A stretch of 64,000 nt of DNA from Synechococcus sp. PCC 6312 (GTDB lineage: Bacteria; Cyanobacteriota; Cyanobacteriia; Thermosynechococcales; Thermosynechococcaceae). This document shows, one piece after another, positions 29,606 through 38,729 of this stretch; the stretch's first letter is position 1, and each line of letters begins with the position of its first letter. Made by a program: the position numbers and the translations under genes. The stretch is taken from assembly GCF_000316685.1 (NCBI RefSeq), contig NC_019680.1:3295407-3359406 (forward strand), read 5' to 3'. Below the pieces are notes generated by a model that saw nothing but the letters and a program-made list of their open reading frames with translations, was not told where the DNA came from and searched no databases.

Positions 29606-30490
29606 ATGCGCGACCCCCAACGCATCCTCTTGCAAACGACTCTTTTAGCTGGAACTACCGATGATTGGACAATAGATACCTTTTCCTTGCTACAGGATTA
29701 TCTCCGCACTGGTCTGAGGGAACCTGCTCTTGTTACCGCCCGCGACCGCCAACCTAACGAGGAAGGAAATGATCCGGTCTTGAGCCAACTTGATCGGCGA
29801 GATTTTGATCAGTTGTGGCTATTTGCCTTGGATGTGGGGGAGGGGCTTAGTCCTGCCGATGCTGCCGGAATCAATCGGTTTCATCAACAAGGGGGAGGAA
29901 TTATGGCCACCCGCGACCATCAGGACATGGGGAAGTCGTTAACTGGCCTGGACTATATTGCCCCCTTTCACTATTTCCACACCACTCAACCCGACCCTGA
30001 TCCAGAGCGGTGCTGTAATGATGACTGCCACACCCCGACCATTGCCTGGCCCAACTACCACTCAGGAGCCAATGGGGACTACCAAGACATTACCCCCACC
30101 CTGCCAATTCACGATTTACTCAAAAATCCAGAATCAGAGACAGGGGTAATTCGCTACTTTCCAGCCCATCCCCATGAAGGAGGTGTTGGTTGCCCGGATG
30201 AAACATTCCACGCCCAGGTGATTGCCACAGGAGTGAGTTTAGTTACAGGTCGGCCGTTTAATTTAGCCGTAGCGGTTGAAGGGACTCCAGATCATGGCCG
30301 GATAGTTGCACAATCCACGTTTCACCATTTTGTTGATTACAACTGGGAGCCAAATTATGGATGTCCAAGTTTTGTGGCTGAACTACCTGGAAATGGAATG
30401 ATTATTAATCCTGATGCCTTGGTGGACATTCATGCCTACGTCAGGAACCTGGTTCGATGGTTAGCGCCCCAACACGACCCTCAAGCCTGA
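29606..30490 (+). CDS. Conserved hypothetical protein, possibly ThuA/glutamine-amidotransferase-like fold
   Basis: I do not recognise this 294-aa protein with confidence. It alternates short beta strands and helices at the start (RILLQTTLLAG, then LWLFALDVGEG). A GGGIMATRDHQDMG turn follows, reminiscent of the nucleophile or Gly-rich turn in class I glutamine-amidotransferase-like (ThuA-type) folds. Later parts are rich in His, Asp and Cys (PERCCNDDCHTP, PHEGGVGCPDE), compatible with metal binding. No signal peptide is evident. It lies 47 bases after menD and before a 430-base non-coding gap. Function unknown. Confidence 0.6.
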   Translation: MRDPQRILLQTTLLAGTTDDWTIDTFSLLQDYLRTGLREPALVTARDRQPNEEGNDPVLSQLDRRDFDQLWLFALDVGEGLSPADAAGINRFHQQGGGIMATRDHQDMGKSLTGLDYIAPFHYFHTTQPDPDPERCCNDDCHTPTIAWPNYHSGANGDYQDITPTLPIHDLLKNPESETGVIRYFPAHPHEGGVGCPDETFHAQVIATGVSLVTGRPFNLAVAVEGTPDHGRIVAQSTFHHFVDYNWEPNYGCPSFVAELPGNGMIINPDALVDIHAYVRNLVRWLAPQHDPQA

Positions 30491-30919
30491 GCCTGACGTG
30501 AATTAAAATAATGACCTTATGCAGGCTGCCCTGACTGGTGTTCACCTAAGTCGATCCCCTAGCCTAGACAAAATTGTCTTTCATAGAAATCTAAACTTCT
30601 AAACCTTAAAGGTTTTTTGTGAGTCTAACAGAGAGATATAGTCAATTTTGCCCAAAGTGAGAGATTCAAGAGTGCCACTGGTGATGGTTTCAAGCATTTC
30701 TGTGTTTCATGCCTGAGCGAAATGACTATAAGTTGTGTTTTTTAGTACTTTTTAGGATGAAATTCATTGAGAGCATTTCACCTTGATAGCCAGATATATC
30801 GCCGCTATAACTCAAGGAGGCCTCAGGCCTGGCATTTTTGCCCATGCAACTTAAGATTTAATCAGTCAGGCCTTGCTTTAGCTCTATCGTCCCCTTGTTC
30901 CTCGGTCTAGGACATCTGT
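30491..30919. other. Non-coding gap between the hypothetical gene and the RND pump gene
   Basis: I see no gene here. It holds a palindrome AGACAAAATTGTCT at 30566-30579, a terminator-like hairpin just after it, and ordinary AT-rich sequence before the next ribosome-binding site (AGGAC, 30908-30912). Confidence 0.4.
30601..30618 (+). terminator. Possible intrinsic terminator
   Basis: AAACC at 30601-30605 pairs with GGTTT at 30611-30615 around TTAAA, followed by three more T residues. The stem is short, so termination is plausible rather than certain. It would end the menD-downstream transcript. Confidence 0.4.
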
Positions 30920-33900
30920 ATGAGTCAACTCCCACCCCTACCGCCCATGCCGCCTCGGTTTAGTTTCAGTGGTCTGGCCATCCGCCGCCATATCGGCACC
31001 TTGATGCTGACCTTAACCGTGATTGTTTTGGGGGTGTTCTTTCTCTTGCGCCTTCAAGTTGATCTGTTGCCATCCATTACCTATCCCCGAATTGGCTTAC
31101 GGTTGGATGCCCCTGGAATTACCCCAAACGTGGCTGTGGAAGAAATTACCAAACCCCTAGAGGAAGCCTTAGCCCGCACCGATGGCATTGTCCAAATTTA
31201 CTCCCAAACTCGGGAAGGACAAGTCAGTGTAGATTTATTTTTCCAACCGGGGGGGAGCATTGACCAGGCCCTGAATGATGCCACTGCCACCTTCAACCGG
31301 TCTCGCAATCAGTTACCAGATAGTATTGAAGAACCCCGGATATTTAAGTTTGATCCCTCCCAGTTACCTGTTTATGAAGTCGCTTTGACCTCAGATAGTC
31401 TATCGGGTCGAGAGTTACGGGTTTTTGCCGATGAAGATTTGAACCGCGAATTAAGTATTGTCCCAGGGGTGGCTGGGGTTGATGTCGCAGGTGGGGCAAC
31501 GGAAGAAGTGCGCGTCTTGGTGGATTTGGATCGATTACAAGCAGTGGGCCTGGGCTTAAACCAACTTTTGGCAGATTTATCCTCACGCAATCAAGATGTC
31601 TCGGGGGGACGAATTCGGGGCCCGCAAGCGGAAGCCTTGACCCGCACTGTTGGAAAATTTACGAGTGCTACAGCCGTTGAAGATTTTCCTCTCTCCCTGA
31701 CCAACAATCGCCAAGTCTATCTCCATGATGTGGCCACCGTCATTGATGGCAGTGCTGAGCAGCGAGTTTTTGTCAGTTTGAATGGGCAGCCTGCCGTTAA
31801 GCTGAGTGTGCTCAAACAGCCAGAAGCCAATACGATTACCGTCGTTGAAGGGGTCAAAAAACGGTTTGCGGAACTCCAGGCCAATGGCTTAATTCCCGCA
31901 GATATTACGATTGTGCCCGTCCTGGATGAGTCTATTTTTATTCGCAATTCCCTAAATAATGTGATCACTGCAGGGATAACCGGAACAGCTTTGGCGGCCT
32001 TTGCCGTCTTACTCTTTCTCGGCTCAATTCGGGAAACCTTAATTATTGTCCTGGCAATTCCCCTCTCTACCCTAGTGGCGATGTTGTTGATGGGGGTATT
32101 TAACTTTTCCCTGAACGTCTTTAGCTTGGGAGGCCTGGCTCTTGGGGTGGGGATTGTGGTGGATAATGCCATCGTCATGCTGGAAACCCTTTCCCATACT
32201 CCAGCCAGCAAAAACCTCAGCCAAGAGCAGTTTATTGAAGAAGCCAAACGCCGCAGCCAAGACATTGAATCAGCCCTTGTGGCTTCCACCTTGACGAATT
32301 TGGTGGCAATTCTACCCTTTTTGCTGTTGGGGGGACTGATTGCACTTCTCTTCAATGAACTGATTTTAACGATTACCTTTGCGGTGGGGGCATCCTTGTT
32401 GATGGCCTTAACGGTGGTTCCAGCTTTGGCCTCGCGCTTATTAGCGATTCCTTACCGCAGTGGCCTGGGGCAAACTTGGGTGTTTCGGACTTTTAACCAG
32501 AAATTCTTAGGTGTCACTCAGCAATATCAACGGCTGTTGCAGTTTGTCCTGGCCTGGCGATTTGTTGTGGTTGTGGTCGCTGTAGTGGTACTGGGGGGGA
32601 GCAGTTGGGTCTTAGCGGGGCAAATTCCCCAAGAACTTTTACCCCGGATTAGTACCGGACAAGTCAACTTAATTGCCATCTTTCCTCCAGGAACGCCCGT
32701 CACCTTTAATCGGCAAGTCATGGCAGAGGTAGATCAGGTCTTGTTAGCCCAACCGGGGACTCAAGCCGTGTTTACCACATCCGGGGGGTCTCTGTTCGCG
32801 AGCAGTACCACCGCCAATTCCCAACGCAGTTCTGCCACCATTGTGCTCCAACCCGGAGTCAACCTTCCCGCTTACATAACCCAGGCCAATGCCGCGATTA
32901 GTCAACTCAACTTAGCTGGGATTCGCGTCCGTCTCAGTCCAGGCCAGGTACGGGGGATTATCTTAACCAATTCGCCCTTGCGCTCCGATTTGGATGTGGT
33001 TTTACGCAGTAACAATGAAAAAGCCTTAGCCCAGGCCGGTCGGCAGGTTTTAGCAGCCCTAGATGAGAACGCCAAGCTGGCCCAATTTCGTCCCGATGGC
33101 GACCCCCGTCAACCCGAAGTGCAAATCCTCCCCGACTGGCAACGGGCCACAGAACTTGGCTTATCGGCCCAGGCCATTGGAGCCACGATTCAAACTGCGG
33201 TAGAAGGCTTTGTGCCAACAGAGATGCAGCGGGGAGATCGCCTCGTGGATATTCGGGTGCAATTAGATCAAGATTCTGTCAATCAACCGGATCAGTTGGC
33301 CCAAATTCCCCTCTTTGTCCCCAATCATCGCCCCATTCGTCTTGGAGATATTGCCGAAATAAAAACGGGCCAAGCCCCGGCCGAAATTCGCCGAATTAAT
33401 CAACAGCAGGTTTTTATGATTGCCGGGACACTCAATGAAAAGGCGAGTTTGAGTGCAGCCATTCAGGAGGTGCGGGGAATTATTCAAGGACTAGAGCTAC
33501 CTACAGGAGTCAGTGTTCTCCCCAGTGCAGCGGCCCAGACCAATCAAGAGCTCCAATCGGCATTAGTGATCTTAGGGAGCTTAGCGGCTTTTCTTGTTTT
33601 CGTGGTCATGGCGGTGCAGTATAACTCTCTGTTGGATCCCCTCGTGATCATGCTGACCATCCCCTTAGCCCTATCTGGGAGTATTTGGGGCCTGGCGATG
33701 ACGGGTACAGCCATTGGGGCCACCGTCATTGTCGGCGGGGTGCTGCTGGTGGGGATTGTCGTTAACAACGCGATTATTCTGGTGGAGCGCGCCAATCAAA
33801 TTTATGCTGAGGAAAATTGTTCGCGCCGTTTCGCCATCCTCAAAGCTGCCCCAGAACGGCTACGCCCAATTTTAATGACTACCATAACTACGGTGATTGG

Positions 33901-34108
33901 AATGTTTCCCTTGGCTGTGGGGATGGGAGAAGGGTCAGAATTTTTGCAGCCGTTGGGGATTGTGGTTTTTGCTGGCCTGGCTGTAGCAACCCTATTAACG
34001 CTGTTTATCATTCCCTGCTTCTATGTAATCTTGCACGGGCTTGGCCAGGCAAAACCTGAGATCGCCGCTGTACCAGGGCCGGATGAGATCATGCCCCGTT
34101 CTCACTAA
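30920..34108 (+). CDS. RND-family efflux transporter, HAE1-like
   Basis: This 1062-aa inner-membrane protein has the AcrB-type layout. An N-terminal transmembrane helix (TLMLTLTVIVLGVFFLL) is followed by a large periplasmic porter/docking region, then TM2-6. A second periplasmic half and TM7-12 complete it. TM4 reads GIVVDNAIVML, so only one of the two acidic residues of AcrB (Asp407-Asp408) is kept and the second is Asn. TM10 carries the matching GIVVNNAIILVE. RND pumps of this sort use proton flow to export hydrophobic or toxic compounds. No membrane-fusion protein or TolC gene is beside it, so partners lie elsewhere. AGGAC precedes ATG 30920. Substrate unknown. Confidence 0.92.
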   Translation: MSQLPPLPPMPPRFSFSGLAIRRHIGTLMLTLTVIVLGVFFLLRLQVDLLPSITYPRIGLRLDAPGITPNVAVEEITKPLEEALARTDGIVQIYSQTREGQVSVDLFFQPGGSIDQALNDATATFNRSRNQLPDSIEEPRIFKFDPSQLPVYEVALTSDSLSGRELRVFADEDLNRELSIVPGVAGVDVAGGATEEVRVLVDLDRLQAVGLGLNQLLADLSSRNQDVSGGRIRGPQAEALTRTVGKFTSATAVEDFPLSLTNNRQVYLHDVATVIDGSAEQRVFVSLNGQPAVKLSVLKQPEANTITVVEGVKKRFAELQANGLIPADITIVPVLDESIFIRNSLNNVITAGITGTALAAFAVLLFLGSIRETLIIVLAIPLSTLVAMLLMGVFNFSLNVFSLGGLALGVGIVVDNAIVMLETLSHTPASKNLSQEQFIEEAKRRSQDIESALVASTLTNLVAILPFLLLGGLIALLFNELILTITFAVGASLLMALTVVPALASRLLAIPYRSGLGQTWVFRTFNQKFLGVTQQYQRLLQFVLAWRFVVVVVAVVVLGGSSWVLAGQIPQELLPRISTGQVNLIAIFPPGTPVTFNRQVMAEVDQVLLAQPGTQAVFTTSGGSLFASSTTANSQRSSATIVLQPGVNLPAYITQANAAISQLNLAGIRVRLSPGQVRGIILTNSPLRSDLDVVLRSNNEKALAQAGRQVLAALDENAKLAQFRPDGDPRQPEVQILPDWQRATELGLSAQAIGATIQTAVEGFVPTEMQRGDRLVDIRVQLDQDSVNQPDQLAQIPLFVPNHRPIRLGDIAEIKTGQAPAEIRRINQQQVFMIAGTLNEKASLSAAIQEVRGIIQGLELPTGVSVLPSAAAQTNQELQSALVILGSLAAFLVFVVMAVQYNSLLDPLVIMLTIPLALSGSIWGLAMTGTAIGATVIVGGVLLVGIVVNNAIILVERANQIYAEENCSRRFAILKAAPERLRPILMTTITTVIGMFPLAVGMGEGSEFLQPLGIVVFAGLAVATLLTLFIIPCFYVILHGLGQAKPEIAAVPGPDEIMPRSH

Positions 34109-34228
34109 TACCTAGAAATATTGCAGGCCCTCCAGAAATTATTTACGGTAGAGAGCAGTTCCCAGCTAGGATAGCAACGTTAAGACAAAGTAAGCTTAAC
34201 GGAATCCCATCTTAACTGAGGAGGAGAT

Positions 34229-35524
34229 GTGAAAATCCTGATCTATGGGCTGAATTACGCGCCTGAAATCACCGGTGTTGGGAAATATACCAGTGAAATG
34301 GCAGAGTGGTTTGCCCAGGCCGGCCATCACGTAAAGGTCGTTACGGCTCCCCCCTACTACCCAAAATGGCGCATCCTTCCCCCTTATAAAAATTGTTGGA
34401 CTCAAGAAATTGTTGCTGGTATCCGTGTTTACCGGAGTCCTCTCTGGGTTCCTGCCCAACCATCAGCCCTGAAACGTTTAATCCACCTGATGTCTTTTGC
34501 CGTGAGTAGCTTTCCGGTCATGGCCTGGCAGACATTTAGGTTTCGCCCCAATATTGTTTGTTTGCTCGCACCGACTATTTTTTGTTTACCTGGGGCCTGG
34601 GTAGCGACTCGTTTGACGCGTGGTAAGCTCTGGCTTCATATTCAAGATTTTGAACTAGATGCGGCTCAGGGGTTGGGATTATTGGCCTCAGGTGGCATCT
34701 TAACGAAACTTACTGCTGGAATTGAACGCAAGCTGCTGCAAGGAGCCGATGTCATCACCACCATCTCTGAGCAGATGTACCAACGCTTAGTTTCTAAAAA
34801 AGTGGCTGGCCCCTATACTTGGCTCTTTCCGAATTGGGTAGATACCGCTCTGATTTATCCTTTAGATGCTCCAAGTCCACTCCGCCAGGCCTGGGGGATT
34901 CCGGAAGATGCTTTCGTCGCCCTTTATTCGGGGAGTTTGGGGGAAAAGCAAGGCCTGGACATCATTTTAGAAGCAGCTAAACTTCTAATTGAGCAACCAA
35001 AAATTCAATTTATCATCTGTGGTGAAGGCTTTCCAAAGCAACGGCTGATGCAGTTAGCTCAAGAACAAGGCTTAAGCAATATTTTGTTTCAAGATTTACA
35101 ACCCCTGGAAGCTCTTAATGACCTGCTGAATATTGCTAATGTTCATTTGCTCCCCCAGCGGGCCGATGTGGCAGATACAGTCTTACCCTCTAAACTCAAA
35201 GGAATGTTTGCCTCAGGTCAGCCAGTCATTGCCACAGCCCATTCTGGAACCCAATTAGAACGTTATGTCAGCCATGGGGGCTTGGTGATTGCACCGGAAA
35301 ATCCAACCTTGTTAGCCCAGGCCCTACAGCAGCTATTTCATCATCCTGAATATTGTCAACAACTGGGTCAAAAAGCCCGTCAATTCGCCCTCCAGGCCTG
35401 GCATCAAGAAAATGTTCTCAAGGCAATGGAAACAAAGTTAATCGAGATAACATTAGACCACCCTAATCAAAAAATAATTAAACTAGCCTCAACTAACTCA
35501 AATGTTCCAAGGAATCATCGGTAG
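34229..35524 (+). CDS. WcaI-type GT4 glycosyltransferase (exopolysaccharide synthesis)
   Basis: The 431-aa product is a GT4, GT-B-fold enzyme of the WcaI (colanic acid) type. It starts KILIYGLNYAPEITGVGKY and continues with HHVKVVTAPPYYP. The C-terminal nucleotide-sugar site has LYSGSLGEKQGLD, then VLPSKLKGMFASGQPV and a Glu in the AHSGTQLE region. Start is GTG 34229, preceded by a GAGGAG stretch. The adjacent sugar-transferase gene nine bases downstream indicates a polysaccharide operon in which this enzyme adds a later sugar onto the lipid-linked precursor. Confidence 0.88.
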   Translation: MKILIYGLNYAPEITGVGKYTSEMAEWFAQAGHHVKVVTAPPYYPKWRILPPYKNCWTQEIVAGIRVYRSPLWVPAQPSALKRLIHLMSFAVSSFPVMAWQTFRFRPNIVCLLAPTIFCLPGAWVATRLTRGKLWLHIQDFELDAAQGLGLLASGGILTKLTAGIERKLLQGADVITTISEQMYQRLVSKKVAGPYTWLFPNWVDTALIYPLDAPSPLRQAWGIPEDAFVALYSGSLGEKQGLDIILEAAKLLIEQPKIQFIICGEGFPKQRLMQLAQEQGLSNILFQDLQPLEALNDLLNIANVHLLPQRADVADTVLPSKLKGMFASGQPVIATAHSGTQLERYVSHGGLVIAPENPTLLAQALQQLFHHPEYCQQLGQKARQFALQAWHQENVLKAMETKLIEITLDHPNQKIIKLASTNSNVPRNHR

Positions 35525-35533
35525 GAAGATACT

Positions 35534-36940
35534 ATGATTTACAATCGTCATGGATTCTTACAAAATAATGCCTCGCTGATTAGTCTATTCCAACAAGCTC
35601 TAGATCCAATTGTCGCTGTCCTCTTGATTAAGGGAATTGACTTTATTCTAGACGAACCTCAGCGGGTTTCTTTGCCTGATTGGTTTTTGTCAATTATTAG
35701 TTTTTTATTGATTCTGGTCATTTTTAACTTTGGTGGTGTGTACTATCGTTACCGGGCAACCCCAATTTTTAGTCGAATTATTAAAATATTCTTTTCTTGG
35801 TTTTTTGTAATTGCGCTTCTATCATTTATTGGTTTTATTACCAAGTCTTCGGATCTATTTTCCCGCACAGTGATCATTACTTGGGCAGTTTTAACCCCAT
35901 TTGTCATCTCTTTACTGCACATTTTAGTTGGATATGTTCTGCGGCAGATTCGGGCTATTGGCTTTAATCGGCGCACCGCAATTGTGATTGGGATGAATTC
36001 AGCCAGTGCAGAGTTAGTCGATCGCTTAGGTCAAACCCCTCATATTGGCATTAATATCAAAGGCTTCTTTGTTCATTCTCGCTTTCCAGAGTTACATGAT
36101 CACCCCAGTGTGCTTGGTGATTTTAACGATGTCAGAGATTACGTCAAGACTCAATCCCCGGATATTGTCTATATCACTCATCCCCTTGAAGACTCAGAAA
36201 CAATTGCTAACTTAATTGAGCAGTTACAGGATACAACTGCGTGCGTTTACTGCATCCCTAATTCTTTAATTCTTAACCTCCTTAACTCGCGCTTGTATGA
36301 GTTAAATGGAATGCCTCTGATTGCACTCTGGGAAGTCCCATTTACCCAAGTTCAATATGCATTGAAACGCCTTTTTGATATTGGGTTTTCCTCAATGGCT
36401 CTGTTGTTCTGTTTACCCATTTTTGCGATTATTATTTTAACAATTAAATTTACATCTCCAGGCCCTGTATTTTTTCAACAGGATCGTTATGGACTGAATG
36501 GAAGGAAGATTAAAGTCTTAAAGTTTCGGACGATGAAGGTGATGGAAAATGATCAAATTGTGATCCAGGCTAAGCGGAATGATCCCCGTGTTACCGCCAT
36601 TGGCAAATTTCTGAGAAAAACGTCCCTAGATGAGCTACCCCAATTTATCAATGTCTTGCGGGGAGATATGAGTGTGGTTGGCCCACGCCCCCATGCCGTT
36701 GCCCATAACGAACTGTACCGGAAAAAAATTCAAGGTTATATGTTACGTCACAAGATTAAACCCGGGATTACGGGCTGGGCCCAAGTCAATGGCTCCCGTG
36801 GTGAAACAGATACCCTAGATAAAATGCAAAAGCGCATTGACTATGATCTAGAATATCTAGACAACTGGTCTCTCTGGCTTGACGTCAAGATTATTATTAA
36901 AACAGTTTTTGCTGTCTTTGCCCGTCAAAATGCCTACTAA
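35534..36940 (+). CDS. Undecaprenyl-phosphate sugar phosphotransferase (WcaJ/WbaP type)
   Basis: This 468-aa membrane protein starts polysaccharide synthesis by placing a sugar phosphate on undecaprenyl phosphate. It has several N-terminal helices, a soluble nucleotide-binding-like domain (TAIVIGMNSASAELVDRLG), and a C-terminal transferase domain. That domain shows KRLFDIGFSSMALL, then PGPVFFQQDRYGLNG, KFRTMKV, TSLDELPQFINVLRGDMSVVGPRP and KPGITGWAQVNGSRG. The conserved LDE/GPRP and GITGW motifs are present. Together with the WcaI-like gene it forms a two-gene operon. Export and polymerase genes are not in this window. The sugar is probably glucose or galactose. Confidence 0.93.
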   Translation: MIYNRHGFLQNNASLISLFQQALDPIVAVLLIKGIDFILDEPQRVSLPDWFLSIISFLLILVIFNFGGVYYRYRATPIFSRIIKIFFSWFFVIALLSFIGFITKSSDLFSRTVIITWAVLTPFVISLLHILVGYVLRQIRAIGFNRRTAIVIGMNSASAELVDRLGQTPHIGINIKGFFVHSRFPELHDHPSVLGDFNDVRDYVKTQSPDIVYITHPLEDSETIANLIEQLQDTTACVYCIPNSLILNLLNSRLYELNGMPLIALWEVPFTQVQYALKRLFDIGFSSMALLFCLPIFAIIILTIKFTSPGPVFFQQDRYGLNGRKIKVLKFRTMKVMENDQIVIQAKRNDPRVTAIGKFLRKTSLDELPQFINVLRGDMSVVGPRPHAVAHNELYRKKIQGYMLRHKIKPGITGWAQVNGSRGETDTLDKMQKRIDYDLEYLDNWSLWLDVKIIIKTVFAVFARQNAY

Positions 36941-37054
36941 CCTTGCTATCATTAATTTGCTGAACATAGAAGTCAGGATGTTTTTACCGAATTAGAATTA
37001 GCTCAGGGCTAGTTTAAACGTATCTTGCTGGGATAATTCTAAGGTTTTATGATT

Positions 37055-37077
37055 CAGAACAGCCTGCGTAACCCTAT
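37055..37077 (-). repeat. MITE-type repeat end, relic
   Basis: CAGAACAGCCTGCGTAACCCTAT here is the reverse complement of the MITE left end, with about two mismatches. The sequence leftward shows only weak similarity to the interior of the 104-bp copies, so it is a decayed copy. Confidence 0.5.
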
Positions 37078-37211
37078 AGTCCTAGACCGCGTCCTGTTCA
37101 AGGATTGTCCGATGGACAGCAGTAACTCCAGAGTCAGTGTTTGAGCATTTTTTACTTGGCAATATCAAGCTCCCCGAATCACGCGTCTGTAATTTTTACC
37201 CTACCGAGATC

Positions 37212-38276
37212 ATGAATTCTATTCCCCATGGGGGCTATCACTGGGATGGTCTTCATCAACCGTTTTTTGAAGGTTGGTACTACCGAATTACCTTACCTGA
37301 CCCGGCCAGTTTTGCCTTTATGTACTCTATTCAACAGCCGGGGGGTGGTTCTGCTCAGGTCTATGGGCCAGGGGAGTCCTATTTTTGTCGTTCTTTTCCG
37401 GATGTCAATACTTTTTGGGCCTGGTCTGATGCTTGCGGCCTGGGACATACCGATACAGTTAACTTCCGAACACTGCTCAACCCAAGCCAATTTTTCAGAG
37501 AAGTTAACCAAGGGTACCAGGCCACGGGCAGCTTCAACCAGGGACAACTCAAGCACCCCAATGGCGACGTGGTAGCCCGCTGGCAATACGACATTAAGCC
37601 GATCCAAACTTGGGGGCATCAGCAAGCTACAGCCGGCTGGTTATCCTACTTACCCCTTTATGATCCCGGATGGCAGGTGCTCTTAGCTCACGGGCTGGCT
37701 TCTGGCTGGATTCAATGGCAGGGAAAAACCTACGAATTTGACCAGGCTCCAGCCTATGCGGAAAAAAATTGGGGCCAGAGCTTTCCAAGTCAATGGTTTT
37801 GGCTCCAAGCGAATGCTTTTGCTAACCATCCAGATTTGTCCCTAACAGCGGCAGGAGGAGTACGGCAAATCTTGGCCTGGCAAGAACCCGCTGGACTCAT
37901 TGGGATTCACTATCAGAATCAGTTTTATGAGTTTGCCCCCTGGACGGAAGCTCGGCTGGCCTGGGAGGTGCTACCTTGGGGGGCCTGGTCAATGACTGGG
38001 ATCGTCAAAAACTATCGAGCCGAAATTAAGGCCCATTGCCCTCATCCCCCCGCCAAGATTTTAGTACCGACTGTCCAAGGGATGATCCCGACCTGTTGGG
38101 ATACCCTACAGGGGGTTTTAATGCTACGGCTTTATGACCAGGACACCTTAATCTTGAGTGCCACCACAAAGCAGGCCGGCCTGGAGGTGGGGGGGGTACC
38201 TTGGTCTATGGCTTGGTCGCATTCTGACTCTCTGGGTATTCCTGAGGATCAGATTTGTATAACTGAAACCCTCTGA
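37212..38276 (+). CDS. Tocopherol cyclase (VTE1/Slr1737-like)
   Basis: This enzyme closes the chromanol ring of tocopherol, the membrane antioxidant. The 354-aa product matches the tocopherol cyclase family in length and motifs. It has HPHGGYHWDG-like start residues (IPHGGYHWDG), a QPFFEGWYYR segment, AFMYSIQQPGG, a long WGHQQATAGWLSYLPLYDPGW stretch shortened here to its ends, and AEKNWGQSFPSQWFWLQAN. ATG 37212 (after CCGAGATC) is preferred over 37137 because similarity begins there. It stands alone after the polysaccharide operon. The family call is firm; the reaction follows from Synechocystis Slr1737. Confidence 0.9.
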   Translation: MNSIPHGGYHWDGLHQPFFEGWYYRITLPDPASFAFMYSIQQPGGGSAQVYGPGESYFCRSFPDVNTFWAWSDACGLGHTDTVNFRTLLNPSQFFREVNQGYQATGSFNQGQLKHPNGDVVARWQYDIKPIQTWGHQQATAGWLSYLPLYDPGWQVLLAHGLASGWIQWQGKTYEFDQAPAYAEKNWGQSFPSQWFWLQANAFANHPDLSLTAAGGVRQILAWQEPAGLIGIHYQNQFYEFAPWTEARLAWEVLPWGAWSMTGIVKNYRAEIKAHCPHPPAKILVPTVQGMIPTCWDTLQGVLMLRLYDQDTLILSATTKQAGLEVGGVPWSMAWSHSDSLGIPEDQICITETL

Positions 38277-38346
38277 GGATATGGGAGCGTTGCTCTACAG
38301 TTTAGGAACTTCTTAAGGCCTACCCCATGCCCCTTGGTCAGCTTGG

Positions 38347-38697
38347 CTAATCCTTTTGCAAACAAGGTTGGCAGCGAACAGATTCAACCAGTTGTTGAAC
38401 AGCCGCCCGGAGATCACCCTGAACGGATTGGGGATCAAACCGCTCTCGAAGTTCACCCCCTTCAAAAAATAGCAAAGTAGGGAGGCTTTGGAGGCGATAC
38501 TGACGGGCCAGGTGAAAATTCTCATCCGCATTAATCCGCACGACTTTAAGAGGAATCGTCCCATTGGCCTGAATCTGTTGGAGGATAGGTTCAATTAACC
38601 GGCACAGCCCACACCAAGGGGCCCAAAAACTAACAACAACTGGAAGATGAGATTGAATAACTTCTTGATTAAAATTTATTTCACTAACAGATTTCAC
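38347..38697 (-). CDS. Thioredoxin-like protein with CGLC active site
   Basis: This 116-aa protein has a thioredoxin fold with VVSFWAPWCGLCR, so the redox pair is Cys-Gly-Leu-Cys rather than the usual Cys-Gly-Pro-Cys. It also has VVRINADENF and the cis-Pro loop SLPTLLFF. Leu in place of Pro usually shifts the redox potential toward a less reducing, more isomerase-like enzyme. The C-terminal VRCQPCLQKD adds a second Cys-x-x-Cys, unusual for a plain thioredoxin. It sits before the NnrU gene on the same strand in the opposite order of transcription (NnrU gene upstream), 32 bases apart, so they may form one transcript. Confidence 0.85.
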   Translation of the reverse strand: MKSVSEINFNQEVIQSHLPVVVSFWAPWCGLCRLIEPILQQIQANGTIPLKVVRINADENFHLARQYRLQSLPTLLFFEGGELRERFDPQSVQGDLRAAVQQLVESVRCQPCLQKD

Positions 38698-38729
38698 GAC
38701 TGCGGCCCTAGCCTTAACCTGGGATCATG

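Noticed and set aside
31717-32355. 212-aa minus-strand frame inside the RND gene
   Set aside because: A long shadow frame antisense to strongly conserved transmembrane coding sequence; its translation is low complexity, rich in Arg, Thr and Ser.
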